From contig NZ_AUFF01000003.1 in the NCBI RefSeq assembly GCF_000426365.1, positions 480,268-544,267 on the forward strand: a DNA stretch of 64,000 nt. Reading direction: 5' to 3'. Source of the DNA: Arenimonas composti TR7-09 = DSM 18010. Lineage in GTDB: Bacteria; Pseudomonadota; Gammaproteobacteria; Xanthomonadales; Xanthomonadaceae. Positions 26,604-34,801 of the stretch are shown here, piece after piece. The position numbers and the translations under genes are program-made. The notes beneath the pieces are model-generated. The model ran no database searches and was not told where the DNA came from. It saw nothing but the letters and a program-made list of their open reading frames with translations. Every line of letters starts with the position of its first letter. The stretch's first letter is position 1.

Positions 26604-28073
26604 CTACGCGGGCCGCAAACCTCGGAGCCGCTCCCCGACGCTGGCTAATCTATCTACCGCCTTCTCGACAACATCTAGGCTAGGCATCTTGTCTCCATGC
26701 GCACCATCCAGAGTTTGCGATGCATTGTGCGCCATAGCTTCGATTGCCTTCGCGAGGAGTGCCGTGAGCAACGCACTATCTTTCCCCCCGATCGCCTCCG
26801 CTTGCTTGCGGAAGTTTTCATACGAACTGGCAACCGCCTCTTTGTGGGCGTATTCCTGCTGCAATCTCTGGTACTCGCTGCGCCGCTTGGAAACATAGTA
26901 AGCAAGCCAGACGATCGCTCCATAGAAGGGAAGTTTCTGGGCCAGCCCGTTCAGGACTTGCTTCCAGTCCCCCGCCGCTCGCAATACAAACCAGCCTTCA
27001 GTCCAATCAAACACCGTCAGCAATGACATTGCTGCAAGCAGACCCACAGAAACATAGAAAGCCGCCCCTGCAAATCGAATTTGGCGATTGAACGAATCTT
27101 TTATCTGCCTGTACGAAGAAGCCAACCCTGCGCTCGTCGCACCCGGAAGGAGAGAATTGATCTCGTCAGTGAGTGCCAGGTACTTCTCCGCATGATCGGC
27201 CTGAAGCTGGACAAGGTTCGCCCGCTGCACCTGGATCTCTTTCGCCAATCCACCGGTATAGGTGCCCTCTTCGTCAGGCTCGCCGAACACTTCGTGATGA
27301 AAGTTGCCAAGCCTCTCTAGAGATGACTCAGCCTTCGACAACAACTCTGAAAGCCTTTGTCGATCCTTCTTCGCAGCTTCGTAGGCCTCGACAATTGAGG
27401 TCTTTAGCGCCGGTTTTCCGTCGCTACCGACGAGAAATTTCGAATGCAATGAGGAAAGCTCGTCTGCGCTTTTTTTGGCCAATTCTTGGGCAGAGAGAAT
27501 CTGCTCACGGACTCCAGAAGCATCATCTTCGCCGAAAAGCTCAACTTGAAGACTCTTGACCTCGGCTGCCACCTTAGCGGTCACTTGCGATGCCGCGCTG
27601 GCATCGCCGCTAATCTTCCGAATCTCTTCCAAAGCCTCACGCGCAAGTTTCTTGAATGTTTCAAGATGTGCCGACATCGTCGTCGAATAAGAAACGGCCG
27701 CATCTCGAAGCGCCTTAGAGGTACGACCACCCGCGACCATGTATGGCCGTACGTACGTCAGCAAATTGTCCGCATGCCCGTTCGCATTTCTGAGATAGCC
27801 AATATCGAGCGTCGAAACGTACGCCTCAATGTTCGATTTCAGTTGGCGACATTGCTCATCAAAACTGTCCCAGACCGAACCTGGGACGAGTTCTGGGTCA
27901 ATGGATTTCATCAGACCGTCGATGAAGGCCACCACCTTCCGAAGTCGACCTAGCTCTTCTATGTCGGTGACAACGCTCTTGTCGCGGACCTCAATGGCTT
28001 CGATTTTTGATTTTGTGTCTGCCCATGCTTGCTGAAATCCGTGAGACTCAAACCTGCTCGTCCAGCGTGACAT
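26604..28073 (-). CDS. Low-GC coiled-coil membrane protein of unknown function (likely acquired)
   Basis: 489 residues. Residues 1-330 are highly helical and charged with coiled-coil character; two related segments (VELFGEDDASGVREQI near 177 and HEVFGEPDEEGTYTGGLAKE near 260) suggest an internal repeat. The conserved-looking LLPGATSAGLASSY (308-321) precedes TM1 (334-355) and TM2 (379-396), followed by a second helical stretch and a cytoplasmic tail. Base use differs sharply from its neighbours: one 60-base line I counted had 34 G/C and many codons end in A/T. It starts 18 bases after the nrdJb stop with GAGG 5 bases ahead. I do not recognise a function; a role in defence or envelope stress is only a guess from its island-like character. 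Confidence 0.82.
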   Translation of the reverse strand: MSRWTSRFESHGFQQAWADTKSKIEAIEVRDKSVVTDIEELGRLRKVVAFIDGLMKSIDPELVPGSVWDSFDEQCRQLKSNIEAYVSTLDIGYLRNANGHADNLLTYVRPYMVAGGRTSKALRDAAVSYSTTMSAHLETFKKLAREALEEIRKISGDASAASQVTAKVAAEVKSLQVELFGEDDASGVREQILSAQELAKKSADELSSLHSKFLVGSDGKPALKTSIVEAYEAAKKDRQRLSELLSKAESSLERLGNFHHEVFGEPDEEGTYTGGLAKEIQVQRANLVQLQADHAEKYLALTDEINSLLPGATSAGLASSYRQIKDSFNRQIRFAGAAFYVSVGLLAAMSLLTVFDWTEGWFVLRAAGDWKQVLNGLAQKLPFYGAIVWLAYYVSKRRSEYQRLQQEYAHKEAVASSYENFRKQAEAIGGKDSALLTALLAKAIEAMAHNASQTLDGAHGDKMPSLDVVEKAVDRLASVGERLRGLRPA

Positions 28074-28091
28074 ATTGGCCTCAACTATCGG

Positions 28092-28847
28092 CTAACCGCA
28101 CTTCGAATAACCGCAGTTCAAGCACGTCGCACACCCATCCATGATCACCGTCGCCTTCGTGCTGCACTTGAAGCACATCGTCGCGGACGGCGGGAAGGTG
28201 GCGCCTTCGCCGGTGACCTGCACGGATTCGTCGGCGCCGGGCGCGGCCGGGGCGGCGGGCGCGGCGGTGCGCTTCTCGTAGGCGGCGCGCTTCTCGGCGA
28301 TCAGGGCGCGCTGGGCGGCGTCCATCTCGGGGTCGTGGATCATGCCGATGGACTTCAGGTGTTCTTCGACCACCGAGCCGATCTCGGCGACGATCGAGGG
28401 CATGTAGACGCCGCCCTGCTTGAAGTAGCCGCCGCGCGGGTCGAAGACGGCCTTCATCTCGTCGACCAGGAAGGTGACGTCGCCGCCCTTGCGGAACACC
28501 GCGCTCATGATGCGGGTCAGCGCGACGATCCACTGGAAGTGGTCCATGTTCTTCGAGTTGATGAAGACCTCGAAGGGGCGGCGCAGCTCGTGTTCGCTGC
28601 CCTGGTTGAGCACGATGTCGTTGATGGTCACGTACATCGCGTGCTCGACCAGCGGCGACTTGATCTTGTAGGTCGAGCCGATCAGGACGTCGGGGCGCTC
28701 GAGCTTCTCGTGCATGTGCACGATGTTCGATTCCGGCTCGGCGGCGGGCACGGCGGCGGCCGGCCTGGCGGCGGCGGCTTCGCGCGCGGCGTCCTCCGGC
28801 TTGGCGACGCTGTAACCCTTGATCTTCTTGGTGATCCTGATGGCCAT
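28092..28847 (-). CDS. nrdJb: Class II ribonucleotide reductase, C-terminal subunit NrdJb
   Basis: 251 residues. It corresponds to the C-terminal part of B12-dependent ribonucleotide reductase, split off as a separate chain as in Pseudomonas NrdJab. The middle part (LNQGSEHELRRPFEVFINSK ... FRKGGDVTFLVDEM ... EHLKSIGMI) is the TSCPD-type domain, and the cysteine-rich end (MCFKCSTKATVIMDGCATC, LNCGYSKCG) holds the redox cysteines that pass electrons from thioredoxin to the active site. NrdJa alone lacks these, so both chains are needed. It is separated from nrdJa by a histone-like gene on the same strand. Confidence 0.9.
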   Translation of the reverse strand: MAIRITKKIKGYSVAKPEDAAREAAAARPAAAVPAAEPESNIVHMHEKLERPDVLIGSTYKIKSPLVEHAMYVTINDIVLNQGSEHELRRPFEVFINSKNMDHFQWIVALTRIMSAVFRKGGDVTFLVDEMKAVFDPRGGYFKQGGVYMPSIVAEIGSVVEEHLKSIGMIHDPEMDAAQRALIAEKRAAYEKRTAAPAAPAAPGADESVQVTGEGATFPPSATMCFKCSTKATVIMDGCATCLNCGYSKCG

Positions 28848-28869
28848 TGATTCTGTTCCTGGGGGATGA

Positions 28870-28898
28870 AAGTCCCCGCCGGGTCACGGCGGGGACCG
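28870..28898 (-). terminator. GC-rich hairpin after the histone-like gene
   Basis: GTCCCCGCC (28872-28880), loop of 7, GGCGGGGAC (28888-28896), followed on the minus strand by TTTCATCC. It lies 25 bases after the histone stop and just before the nrdJb ATG, where it would partly terminate or attenuate read-through into nrdJb; the short T-run makes it a weak terminator. Confidence 0.6.
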
Positions 28899-28922
28899 TT
28901 TACTTCGACAACCGGGTGCTGC

Positions 28923-29468
28923 TCAGCGGGCCGTCTTTTTCGCGGCCTTGCGCGGCGCGGCCTTGCGGGCCGGCGCCTTCTTCGCCGCCGCCTTGCGGGC
29001 GGGGGCCTTGCGCGCGGCGCTGGACTTCTTCGCCGCGGTCTTGCGCGTCGCCTTCTTCGCCGCGCCCTTGCGGGCCGCGACCGAACGCGTCGCCTTCTTC
29101 GCCGCCTTCTTCACGGTGCGGCTGGCCTTCTTCGCGGCCTTCTTCACCGTGCGGGTGGTGGTCGCGGCCTTGCGGCCGGCGGCCTTGCGGGTGGCGGACT
29201 TCTTCGTCGCCTTCTTCGTCGCCTTCTTCGAGGCGGCCTTCTTCGCCGCCGGCCTGCGGGAAGCCTTCTTCGCCGGCTTGCCCAGGCCCACCTTCTCACC
29301 GACGGTGGCCGCCGCTTCCGCGACGGTCTTGCGGGCGCGGGTGGCGGCCTTGCGGACCGCCTTGGCCGGGGCGCTGTTGGAAATCGCCGCGCCCAGCTCG
29401 CTCGCCTTCTCCGTGACCGTTTCGGCGGCGCTGGAAATCGCCGCGGTCACGCCGTTGCCATTGCTCAT
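28923..29468 (-). CDS. Histone H1-like Ala/Lys-rich DNA-binding protein
   Basis: 181 residues. A short acidic-neutral N-terminus (about 1-70) is followed by a long tail of KKA/RKA repeats (TVKKAAKKASR, SKKATKKATKK, ARKAAAKKAPARK), like AlgP, HctB and other bacterial H1-type proteins. Binds DNA non-specifically and may compact the nucleoid. Start ATG 29468 with GAGGAG 7 bases ahead is preferred over a GTG 6 bases upstream. It is placed between nrdJa and nrdJb and probably shares their transcript. Repetitive tails of this kind often vary in length between strains. Confidence 0.88.
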   Translation of the reverse strand: MSNGNGVTAAISSAAETVTEKASELGAAISNSAPAKAVRKAATRARKTVAEAAATVGEKVGLGKPAKKASRRPAAKKAASKKATKKATKKSATRKAAGRKAATTTRTVKKAAKKASRTVKKAAKKATRSVAARKGAAKKATRKTAAKKSSAARKAPARKAAAKKAPARKAAPRKAAKKTAR

Positions 29469-29589
29469 TGCCACTCTCCTCGTCTGGATGTTCGACGGAA
29501 TCGATTCCGCCGGGCTGGAAAACTAGCGCGATCCGTCGCGGCCTGCGCGTGAAGCCTTCCCGCCCGGCGTCCGTCCGGACGAGTGCAGA

Positions 29590-31740
29590 TCAGAACTTGC
29601 CGTAATACCCTTCCTTCAGGGCATCGAAGAGGTTGGCGGCGCTGTGCATCTCGCCGTCGTACTCGATCTCCTCGTTGCCGCGGGCCTCGACCACCGTGCC
29701 GTCCTCGAGCTCGAAGCGGTAGGTGGTGTTCTCCAGGTCCGCTTCCTTCACCAGCACGCCCTGGAAGGCGGCCGGGTTGAAGCGGAAGGTGGTGCAGCCC
29801 TTCAGGCCCTTCTCGTGCGCGTAGAGGTAGATGTCCTTGAAGTCCTCGTAGGGGTAGTCGGTCGGGACGTTCGCGGTCTTGCTGATCGAGCTGTCGACCC
29901 AGCGCTGGCTGGCGGCCTGGATGTCGACGTGCGCCTTCGGGGTGATGTCGTCGGCGGCGATGAAGTACTCCGGCAGCTTCGTCTTCGGGTCGTCCGAGAA
30001 CGGCATCGCGTCGGCGTTGACCAGCGTGCGGTAGGCCAGCAGCTCGAAGCTGAAGACCTCGACCTTCTCCTTGGTCTTGCGGCCTTCGCGGATCACGTTG
30101 CGGCTGTAGTGGTGGGCGAAGCTCGGCTCGATGCCGTTGCTGGCGTTGTTGGCCAGCGACAGCGAGATCGTGCCGGTCGGGGCGATCGAGCTGTGGTGGG
30201 TGAAGCGGGCGCCGTGCTCGGCGAGGTCCTTCACCAGCTCCGGCGCCACCGTCGCCACCCGCTGCATGTAGCGCGAGTACAGCGCATGCAGCTGCCGGCC
30301 CTTGATCTTCTGGCCGACCTTCCAGCCGTCCTTCTTCATCTCCGGGCGCTTGCGCAGCATCTCGGCGGTGACCGCGAACTCCTCGTCCATGATCGGCGCC
30401 GGGCCCTTCTCCTTCGCCAGGCTCAGCGCGACTTCCCAGCCGGCCAGCGCCATCTCGCGGCTGACCTGCTCGGTGAACGCGATCGACTCGCCCTCGCCGT
30501 ACTTCATGCGCAGCATCGTCAGCGTGCTGCCGAGGCCGAGGAAGCCCATGCCGTGGCGGCGCTTGCGCAGGATCTCCTCGCGCTGCTGCGGCAGCGGCAG
30601 GCCGTTGACGTCGACGACGTTGTCGAGCATGCGCGTGAACACGCGCACGACCTCCTTGTATTCCTCCCAGTCGAAGCGCGCCTTGTCGGTGAACGGGTCG
30701 CGGACGAACATCGTCAGGTTCACCGAGCCCAGCAGGCAGGCGCCGTAGGGCGGCAGCGGCTGTTCGCCACAGGGGTTGGTGGCGCGGATGTTCTCGCACC
30801 ACCAGTTGTTGTTCATCTCGTTGACGCGGTCGATCAGGATGAAGCCCGGCTCGGCGTAGTCGTAGGTCGACGCCATGATCCGGTTCCACAGCTGGCGCGC
30901 CTTGATGTGGCCGTAGATCTTGCAGGCCACCAGGCCGTCGTCGCGGCGGACGTAGTTCTCCGAATGCGGCCAGTCGCGCCAGACCACCTGCTTCGGATCG
31001 CTGGTGTCGACGTCGTCGGCTTCCTTGATGTTCACCGGGAACACCAGCGGCCAGTCGGCGTCGGCCTTGACGGCCTGGATGAAGTCGTCGGTGACCAGCA
31101 GCGACAGGTTGAACTGGCGCAGGCGGCCGTCCTCGCGCTTGGCGCCGATGAACTCCTTCACGTCCGGGTGGCTGACGTCGAAGGTGCCCATCTGGGCGCC
31201 GCGGCGGCCGCCGGCCGACGAGACGGTGAAGCACATCTTGTCGTAGATATCCATGAAGCTCAGCGGCCCGGACGTGTAGGCGCCGGCGCCCGACACGTAG
31301 GCGCCGCGCGGGCGCAGGGTGCTGAACTCGTAGCCGATGCCGCAGCCGGCCTTCAGGGTCAGGCCGGCCTCGTGGACCTTGGCCAGGATGTCGTCCATCG
31401 AGTCGGTGATGATCCCCGACACGGTGCAGTTGATCGTGCTGGTGGCCGGCTTGTGCTCGAGGGCGCCGGCGTTCGAGGTGATGCGGCCGGCCGGGATCGC
31501 GCCGCGGCGCAGCGCCCACAGGAAGCGCTCGTACCAGTACTTGCGCTTCTCCGGGCTGGCCTCGGAGTCGGCCAGGGCCTGGGCGACGCGCTGCCAGGTG
31601 TGGTCGATGGTCAGGTCGACCGGTTCGCCCTTCTTGGTCTTGAGGCGGTACTTCTTGTCCCAGATGTCCCACGAGGCCGGCTGCATGCCGATCCCGAGCG
31701 CTGCCTCCTCGCGAACCGCCTCCAGGCGAACGGTGCTCAT
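29590..31740 (-). CDS. nrdJa: Adenosylcobalamin-dependent (class II) ribonucleotide reductase, catalytic chain NrdJa
   Basis: 716 residues. STINCTVSG (redox Cys about 105) and TNPCGEQPL (Asn322, Cys324, Glu326: thiyl radical Cys and its partners) are the active-site motifs; PTGTISLSLANNASNGIEP lies in the barrel end. It reduces ribonucleotides to deoxyribonucleotides using a B12-generated radical, independent of oxygen. The C-terminal swinging cysteines are absent and are provided by NrdJb. Start ATG 31740 has GGAGGA about 10 bases ahead; a longer open frame upstream crosses the promoter and NrdR boxes and is not used. No B12 riboswitch was seen in the leader. Confidence 0.93.
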   Translation of the reverse strand: MSTVRLEAVREEAALGIGMQPASWDIWDKKYRLKTKKGEPVDLTIDHTWQRVAQALADSEASPEKRKYWYERFLWALRRGAIPAGRITSNAGALEHKPATSTINCTVSGIITDSMDDILAKVHEAGLTLKAGCGIGYEFSTLRPRGAYVSGAGAYTSGPLSFMDIYDKMCFTVSSAGGRRGAQMGTFDVSHPDVKEFIGAKREDGRLRQFNLSLLVTDDFIQAVKADADWPLVFPVNIKEADDVDTSDPKQVVWRDWPHSENYVRRDDGLVACKIYGHIKARQLWNRIMASTYDYAEPGFILIDRVNEMNNNWWCENIRATNPCGEQPLPPYGACLLGSVNLTMFVRDPFTDKARFDWEEYKEVVRVFTRMLDNVVDVNGLPLPQQREEILRKRRHGMGFLGLGSTLTMLRMKYGEGESIAFTEQVSREMALAGWEVALSLAKEKGPAPIMDEEFAVTAEMLRKRPEMKKDGWKVGQKIKGRQLHALYSRYMQRVATVAPELVKDLAEHGARFTHHSSIAPTGTISLSLANNASNGIEPSFAHHYSRNVIREGRKTKEKVEVFSFELLAYRTLVNADAMPFSDDPKTKLPEYFIAADDITPKAHVDIQAASQRWVDSSISKTANVPTDYPYEDFKDIYLYAHEKGLKGCTTFRFNPAAFQGVLVKEADLENTTYRFELEDGTVVEARGNEEIEYDGEMHSAANLFDALKEGYYGKF

Positions 31741-31797
31741 TTCGGTGTTTTCCTCCGCGACGCCCACTGCCGGGGCGCTCTTCGATCTTCTGACCAG

Positions 31798-31845
31798 ACC
31801 CCAAAGCTTGGGGCCCCTCCCCGACGACCACACAAGATGTTGTGG
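31798..31845 (-). promoter_or_regulatory. Pair of NrdR boxes upstream of nrdJa
   Basis: Box 1 at 31830-31845 (plus-strand ACACAAGATGTTGTGG) matches the consensus acaCwAtATaTwGtgt at 13 of 16 positions. Box 2 at 31798-31813 (ACCCCAAAGCTTGGGG) is weaker but keeps C4, A6, A8, T11, T12 and G13. Start-to-start distance is 32 bases, three helical turns, the spacing used by NrdR pairs. Both lie just downstream of the predicted start of transcription, so NrdR bound with dATP/ATP would repress nrdJa. Confidence 0.75.
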
Positions 31846-31856
31846 CGCGGACCGCA

Positions 31857-31885
31857 AAGCTACCCCTGCCCCCCGGGGCTGTCAA
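31857..31885 (-). promoter_or_regulatory. Sigma-70 promoter of nrdJa
   Basis: On the minus strand a perfect -35 TTGACA (31880-31885), a 17-base spacer and -10 TAGCTT (31857-31862). Transcription would begin near 31850, right before NrdR box 1. Confidence 0.75.
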
Positions 31886-32005
31886 CCGCCGGAAAAGCTT
31901 TCCGGCCCGGGTGAAAAATGCCCGTTTTTCAGCATGTTCCACGGGCTTTGCGGAAGGCGCCTGAGCTTGCCTGGCGGGGGTTCCACGGCTTCCGGACCGG
32001 GCTTG

Positions 32006-32056
32006 CAAAACCGGGGTCGGAGTACATTTCCGGGGAAAGTACTCTGACCCCAGTTT
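32006..32056. repeat. Palindromic repeat of the GGGGTCAGAGTAC family
   Basis: Left arm AACCGGGGTCGGAGTACATT (32008-32027), centre TCCGGGGAAA, right arm the near complement of AAACTGGGGTCAGAGTACTT. A half copy of the left arm lies at 52404-52426. The plan matches the GGTGTCAGAGAC elements with changed bases in the arms. Confidence 0.8.
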
Positions 32057-32073
32057 CTGATTCAGGAGCCCCC

Positions 32074-33558
32074 ATGCGCGCCCTCCCCGCCGTCACCTGC
32101 CTGCTGCTCGCCGCCCTCGCCGGGGCCGGACTCAGCCGCTGGCTCAGCGTGCCCGCCGACCCGGCCGCCAGCGCGGATCCGGCCGTCGCCGCCACCCCGG
32201 ACACGCCGTCGCTGGCCCGCAGCGCCGTCGGCACTGTCGCCGAACTGGCCCTGCCCCGCCCGGCCCACGCGGCGCTGCCGGCCGAGGTCGGCGGCCAGCC
32301 GCTGCCCTCGCTGGCGCCGATGATCGAGCGGGTCACCCCGGCGGTGGTCAACGTCTACTCGCGCCAGGTCGTGCGCGTGCGCAATCCGCTGGCCGAATTC
32401 TTCGGCGGCCCCGGGGCGATGCCGCAGCAGCGCATCCAGCAGTCGCTGGGCTCGGGCGTCGTGGTCGACGCCGAGCGCGGACTGGTCGTCACCAACTTCC
32501 ACGTCATCGCCAATGCCGACGGCGTCTCGGTGCAGCTGCACGACGGCCGCACCTTCGAGGCGGAGCTGGTCGGCGCCGACGAGGACACCGACATCGCGGT
32601 GATCCGCATCCCGGCCGAGGAACTGGTGGCGCTGCCGCTGGCCGATTCCTCGAAGCTGCGGGTCGGCGACTTCGTGGTCGCGGTCGGCAATCCGTTCGGC
32701 CTCGGCCAGACGGTGACCAGCGGCATCGTCAGCGCCGTCGGCCGCAGCGGCCTGCAGGGCATGGGCTTCCAGAACTTCATCCAGACCGACGCCTCGATCA
32801 ACCCGGGCAATTCCGGCGGCGCCCTGGTCAACCTCGACGGCGAGCTGGTCGGCATCAACTCGGCCAGCTTCAATCCGCGCGGCAGCGCCGCCGGCAACAT
32901 CGGCCTGGGCTTCGCGATCCCGGCGAACCTGGCGCACGAGGTGATGCGCCAGCTGATGGCCTATGGCGAGGTCCGCCGCGGCTCGCTCGGCCTCGACGCC
33001 GAGGACATCACCCCCTACGCCCGCAAGATGCTCGAACTCGGCGACAGCGCCCGCGGCGCCCTGGTCGCCCGCGTCTACCGCGGCACCCCGGCGGAAGCGG
33101 CCGGGGTGCGCCCGGGCGACGTGATCGTGTCCGCCGGTGGCCAGCGCGTCGACGGTGCGCAGTCGCTTCGCAACGTCGAGGGCCTGCTGCCGGTCGACCA
33201 GCCGGTGGCGCTGGAACTGCTGCGCAGCGGCCGCCGCATCAGCGTGCAGGCGGAACTGAAGGCGCAGCCGCGCGAGATCGACGGTGGCGACCTCGACCCG
33301 CGCCTCGCCGGCGCGACCCTGACCGAGGTGCCGGAACGCCTGCGCCAGCAGGGCCTGGCCGGCGTCATCGCCAGCAAGGTCGAAGCCGGCAGCCGCGCCG
33401 CCCGCAGCGGCCTGCGCCCGGGCGATTTCATCTCCCGCCTCAACGACCGCGAGGTCGGCAGCCTCACCGCCTTCCGCGCCGCGGTCGACCGCAGCGACGA
33501 CGAGCTGGTGCTGGGCGTCGCCCGCGGCCGCCGCCAGGGCTATCTGGTCATGCGCTGA
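32074..33558 (+). CDS. Periplasmic HtrA/DegQ-type serine protease
   Basis: 494 residues. N-terminal signal/anchor (about 4-22), trypsin-like domain with His143 (TNFHVIAN), Asp173 (DTDIAVIRI) and Ser247 (NPGNSGGAL), then two PDZ domains (about 290-385 and 410-490). It degrades or refolds damaged envelope proteins. Start ATG 32074 has AGGAG 6 bases ahead, directly after a palindromic repeat. The name degP or degQ cannot be told apart from sequence alone. Confidence 0.93.
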   Translation: MRALPAVTCLLLAALAGAGLSRWLSVPADPAASADPAVAATPDTPSLARSAVGTVAELALPRPAHAALPAEVGGQPLPSLAPMIERVTPAVVNVYSRQVVRVRNPLAEFFGGPGAMPQQRIQQSLGSGVVVDAERGLVVTNFHVIANADGVSVQLHDGRTFEAELVGADEDTDIAVIRIPAEELVALPLADSSKLRVGDFVVAVGNPFGLGQTVTSGIVSAVGRSGLQGMGFQNFIQTDASINPGNSGGALVNLDGELVGINSASFNPRGSAAGNIGLGFAIPANLAHEVMRQLMAYGEVRRGSLGLDAEDITPYARKMLELGDSARGALVARVYRGTPAEAAGVRPGDVIVSAGGQRVDGAQSLRNVEGLLPVDQPVALELLRSGRRISVQAELKAQPREIDGGDLDPRLAGATLTEVPERLRQQGLAGVIASKVEAGSRAARSGLRPGDFISRLNDREVGSLTAFRAAVDRSDDELVLGVARGRRQGYLVMR

Positions 33559-33632
33559 GCGCCGGCGATCACGACGCCGCCGCCACACGCGGCGGTGTAA
33601 TGTGGCCGCAACACGCTTCCGGGGACTGCGCC

Positions 33633-33920
33633 ATGAATGCGAACGACGGTCAGGTGCCACGCCACATCGACAACGCCCGCGAGAACCTCGGCGAGGCGAA
33701 GGACGCGCTGAAGGCCGGTGTCGGCGAAGCGGTCGACGCCGCCGGCGCCGCGGCCCGCGAGGCCAAGGCCGAACTCGACGAGAAGATGCAGGCCCTGCTC
33801 GACCAGGGCCGCGAGATGCTCGGCCAGGCCGAGGACCTGATCCGCAGCCGCCCACTGGCCTCGTTCGGCGTCGCCTTCGCCGCCGGCTACCTGGTCGCCG
33901 CGCTGACCCGCCGCAAGTAA
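33633..33920 (+). CDS. YqjD/ElaB-like DUF883 protein
   Basis: 95 residues: an amphipathic, Ala/Glu-rich helical region followed by a C-terminal TM helix (about 75-91, ASFGVAFAAGYLVAAL) and a short positive tail (TRRK). Members of this family attach ribosomes to the inner membrane in stationary phase in E. coli (YqjD). It is followed after 6 bases by the YqjE-like gene, the same order as yqjD-yqjE. Confidence 0.8.
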   Translation: MNANDGQVPRHIDNARENLGEAKDALKAGVGEAVDAAGAAAREAKAELDEKMQALLDQGREMLGQAEDLIRSRPLASFGVAFAAGYLVAALTRRK

Positions 33921-33926
33921 GCGCGG

Positions 33927-34415
33927 ATGGTCGCCGACCCGGACACGGACGCCGGCGAGCTGCCGCCGGATTCGCCGGCCGCCCCCGATCCCGAACCCGA
34001 TCCCGCTGCGCCCGGCGCCGCCGGCCCGCTCGCCGGCGACGCGCTGGCCCTGCTCGCTTCGGCGAAGGGCGTGGTCGCCGCCTACACCGGCCACCTGAAG
34101 GCGCTGCAGCGATTGTTCGTCGAAGAGGTGGCGCTCGCCCGCGACGCGGTCGTGCAGGCGATGGTCTTCCTGCTGCTGGGCATGGTGCTGCTGGCGATCG
34201 TGCTCGGCCTGCTGACGGTGCTCGCGGTGGTCGGCCTGCACTGGGCCGGACTGTCCTGGCCGCTGGCGGTGCTGGTGCCGCTGGCGCTGTGCGCGGTGCT
34301 GGCGGTGCTGGCCTTCCTGCGCGCGCGGGCGCTGTTCCGCTACGCCGACTTCGAAGGCACCCGCCGCCAGCTGGGCGGTGGCCTGGCGGTTCCGAAGGAG
34401 GCCGAGGAGGAATGA
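33927..34415 (+). CDS. YqjE-like phage-holin-family membrane protein
   Basis: 162 residues; a Pro/Asp-rich N-terminus of about 40 residues, then two TM helices (about 75-98 and 103-125) with the family feature LFVEEVALARDAVVQAMVF before the first. Despite the name this family (DUF1469/YqjE) is not a lysis holin. It overlaps the next gene by 4 bases. Confidence 0.78.
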   Translation: MVADPDTDAGELPPDSPAAPDPEPDPAAPGAAGPLAGDALALLASAKGVVAAYTGHLKALQRLFVEEVALARDAVVQAMVFLLLGMVLLAIVLGLLTVLAVVGLHWAGLSWPLAVLVPLALCAVLAVLAFLRARALFRYADFEGTRRQLGGGLAVPKEAEEE

Positions 34416-34801
34416 AGCTCAGCGTCAGCGAACGCGCCCTGGTCGTCGCCGCCGCCGAGGCGGCCTGCCTGCAGGCGCATGTCGCGAAGATCGACGCGGT
34501 GCGCAGCGCGAAGGCCGAGCTGCGGCGGGTGGCGACACCGCTGCGGATCGTCGCCGGCGGTTTCGCCGCGGGCGTCGCCGCCGGGCTGATGCCGGCACGG
34601 GCGAAGCAGACCGGCAGCGGGCCGCTCGGCGCGATCCTCGGCATGGCGATGGAGAGCCTGCTGCCGAGCCTGCTCGCCGGCTTCACCGCGGCGCAGGCGG
34701 CCGGCGAGGAAGCCGCGGCGGCGGTCGAGGACGTCGCCGCCGATGTCGCCGAAGACGTCGCCGAAGACGTCGCCGCCGACGCCGGCGGGAGGATCCGGTG
34801 A
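34412..34801 (+). CDS. Small hypothetical protein of the yqjD-like operon
   Basis: 129 residues, ATG 34412 overlapping the previous stop, with GGAGGA ahead. Helical; a hydrophobic stretch about 45-58 (IVAGGFAAGVAAGLM) could be membrane-linked. The C-terminus contains acidic repeats (VAADVAEDVAEDVAADAG). It sits where yqjK-type genes lie in enterobacteria. Function not known. Confidence 0.7.
   Translation: MKLSVSERALVVAAAEAACLQAHVAKIDAVRSAKAELRRVATPLRIVAGGFAAGVAAGLMPARAKQTGSGPLGAILGMAMESLLPSLLAGFTAAQAAGEEAAAAVEDVAADVAEDVAEDVAADAGGRIR

Larger units (their letters stand above)
31741..32073. other. Divergent region nrdJa / htrA
   Basis: 333 bases holding the nrdJa promoter and two NrdR boxes (31798-31885), an AT-rich palindrome near 31889-31905 (CCGGAAAAGCTTTCCGG), and a palindromic repeat at 32006-32056 just before the htrA ribosome site. 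No gene in it. Confidence 0.7.

Noticed and set aside
26560..26606. GGTTCGAGACC-like sequence resembling a tRNA T-arm beside the low-GC gene, a possible attachment site
   Set aside because: The stem does not pair and no anticodon or acceptor arm is present.
31741..31900. Cobalamin riboswitch before nrdJa
   Set aside because: No B12-box-like sequence and the leader of about 110 bases is too short.
33575..33600. Hairpin CGCCGC-CACAC-GCGGCG after the HtrA gene as a terminator
   Set aside because: Short stem and no T-run; could be chance in this GC-rich DNA.
34378..34797. Longer in-frame start for the AI-2E transporter
   Set aside because: The extension runs inside the preceding small gene in another frame; the GTG at 34798 has a strong ribosome site and the usual 4-base overlap.
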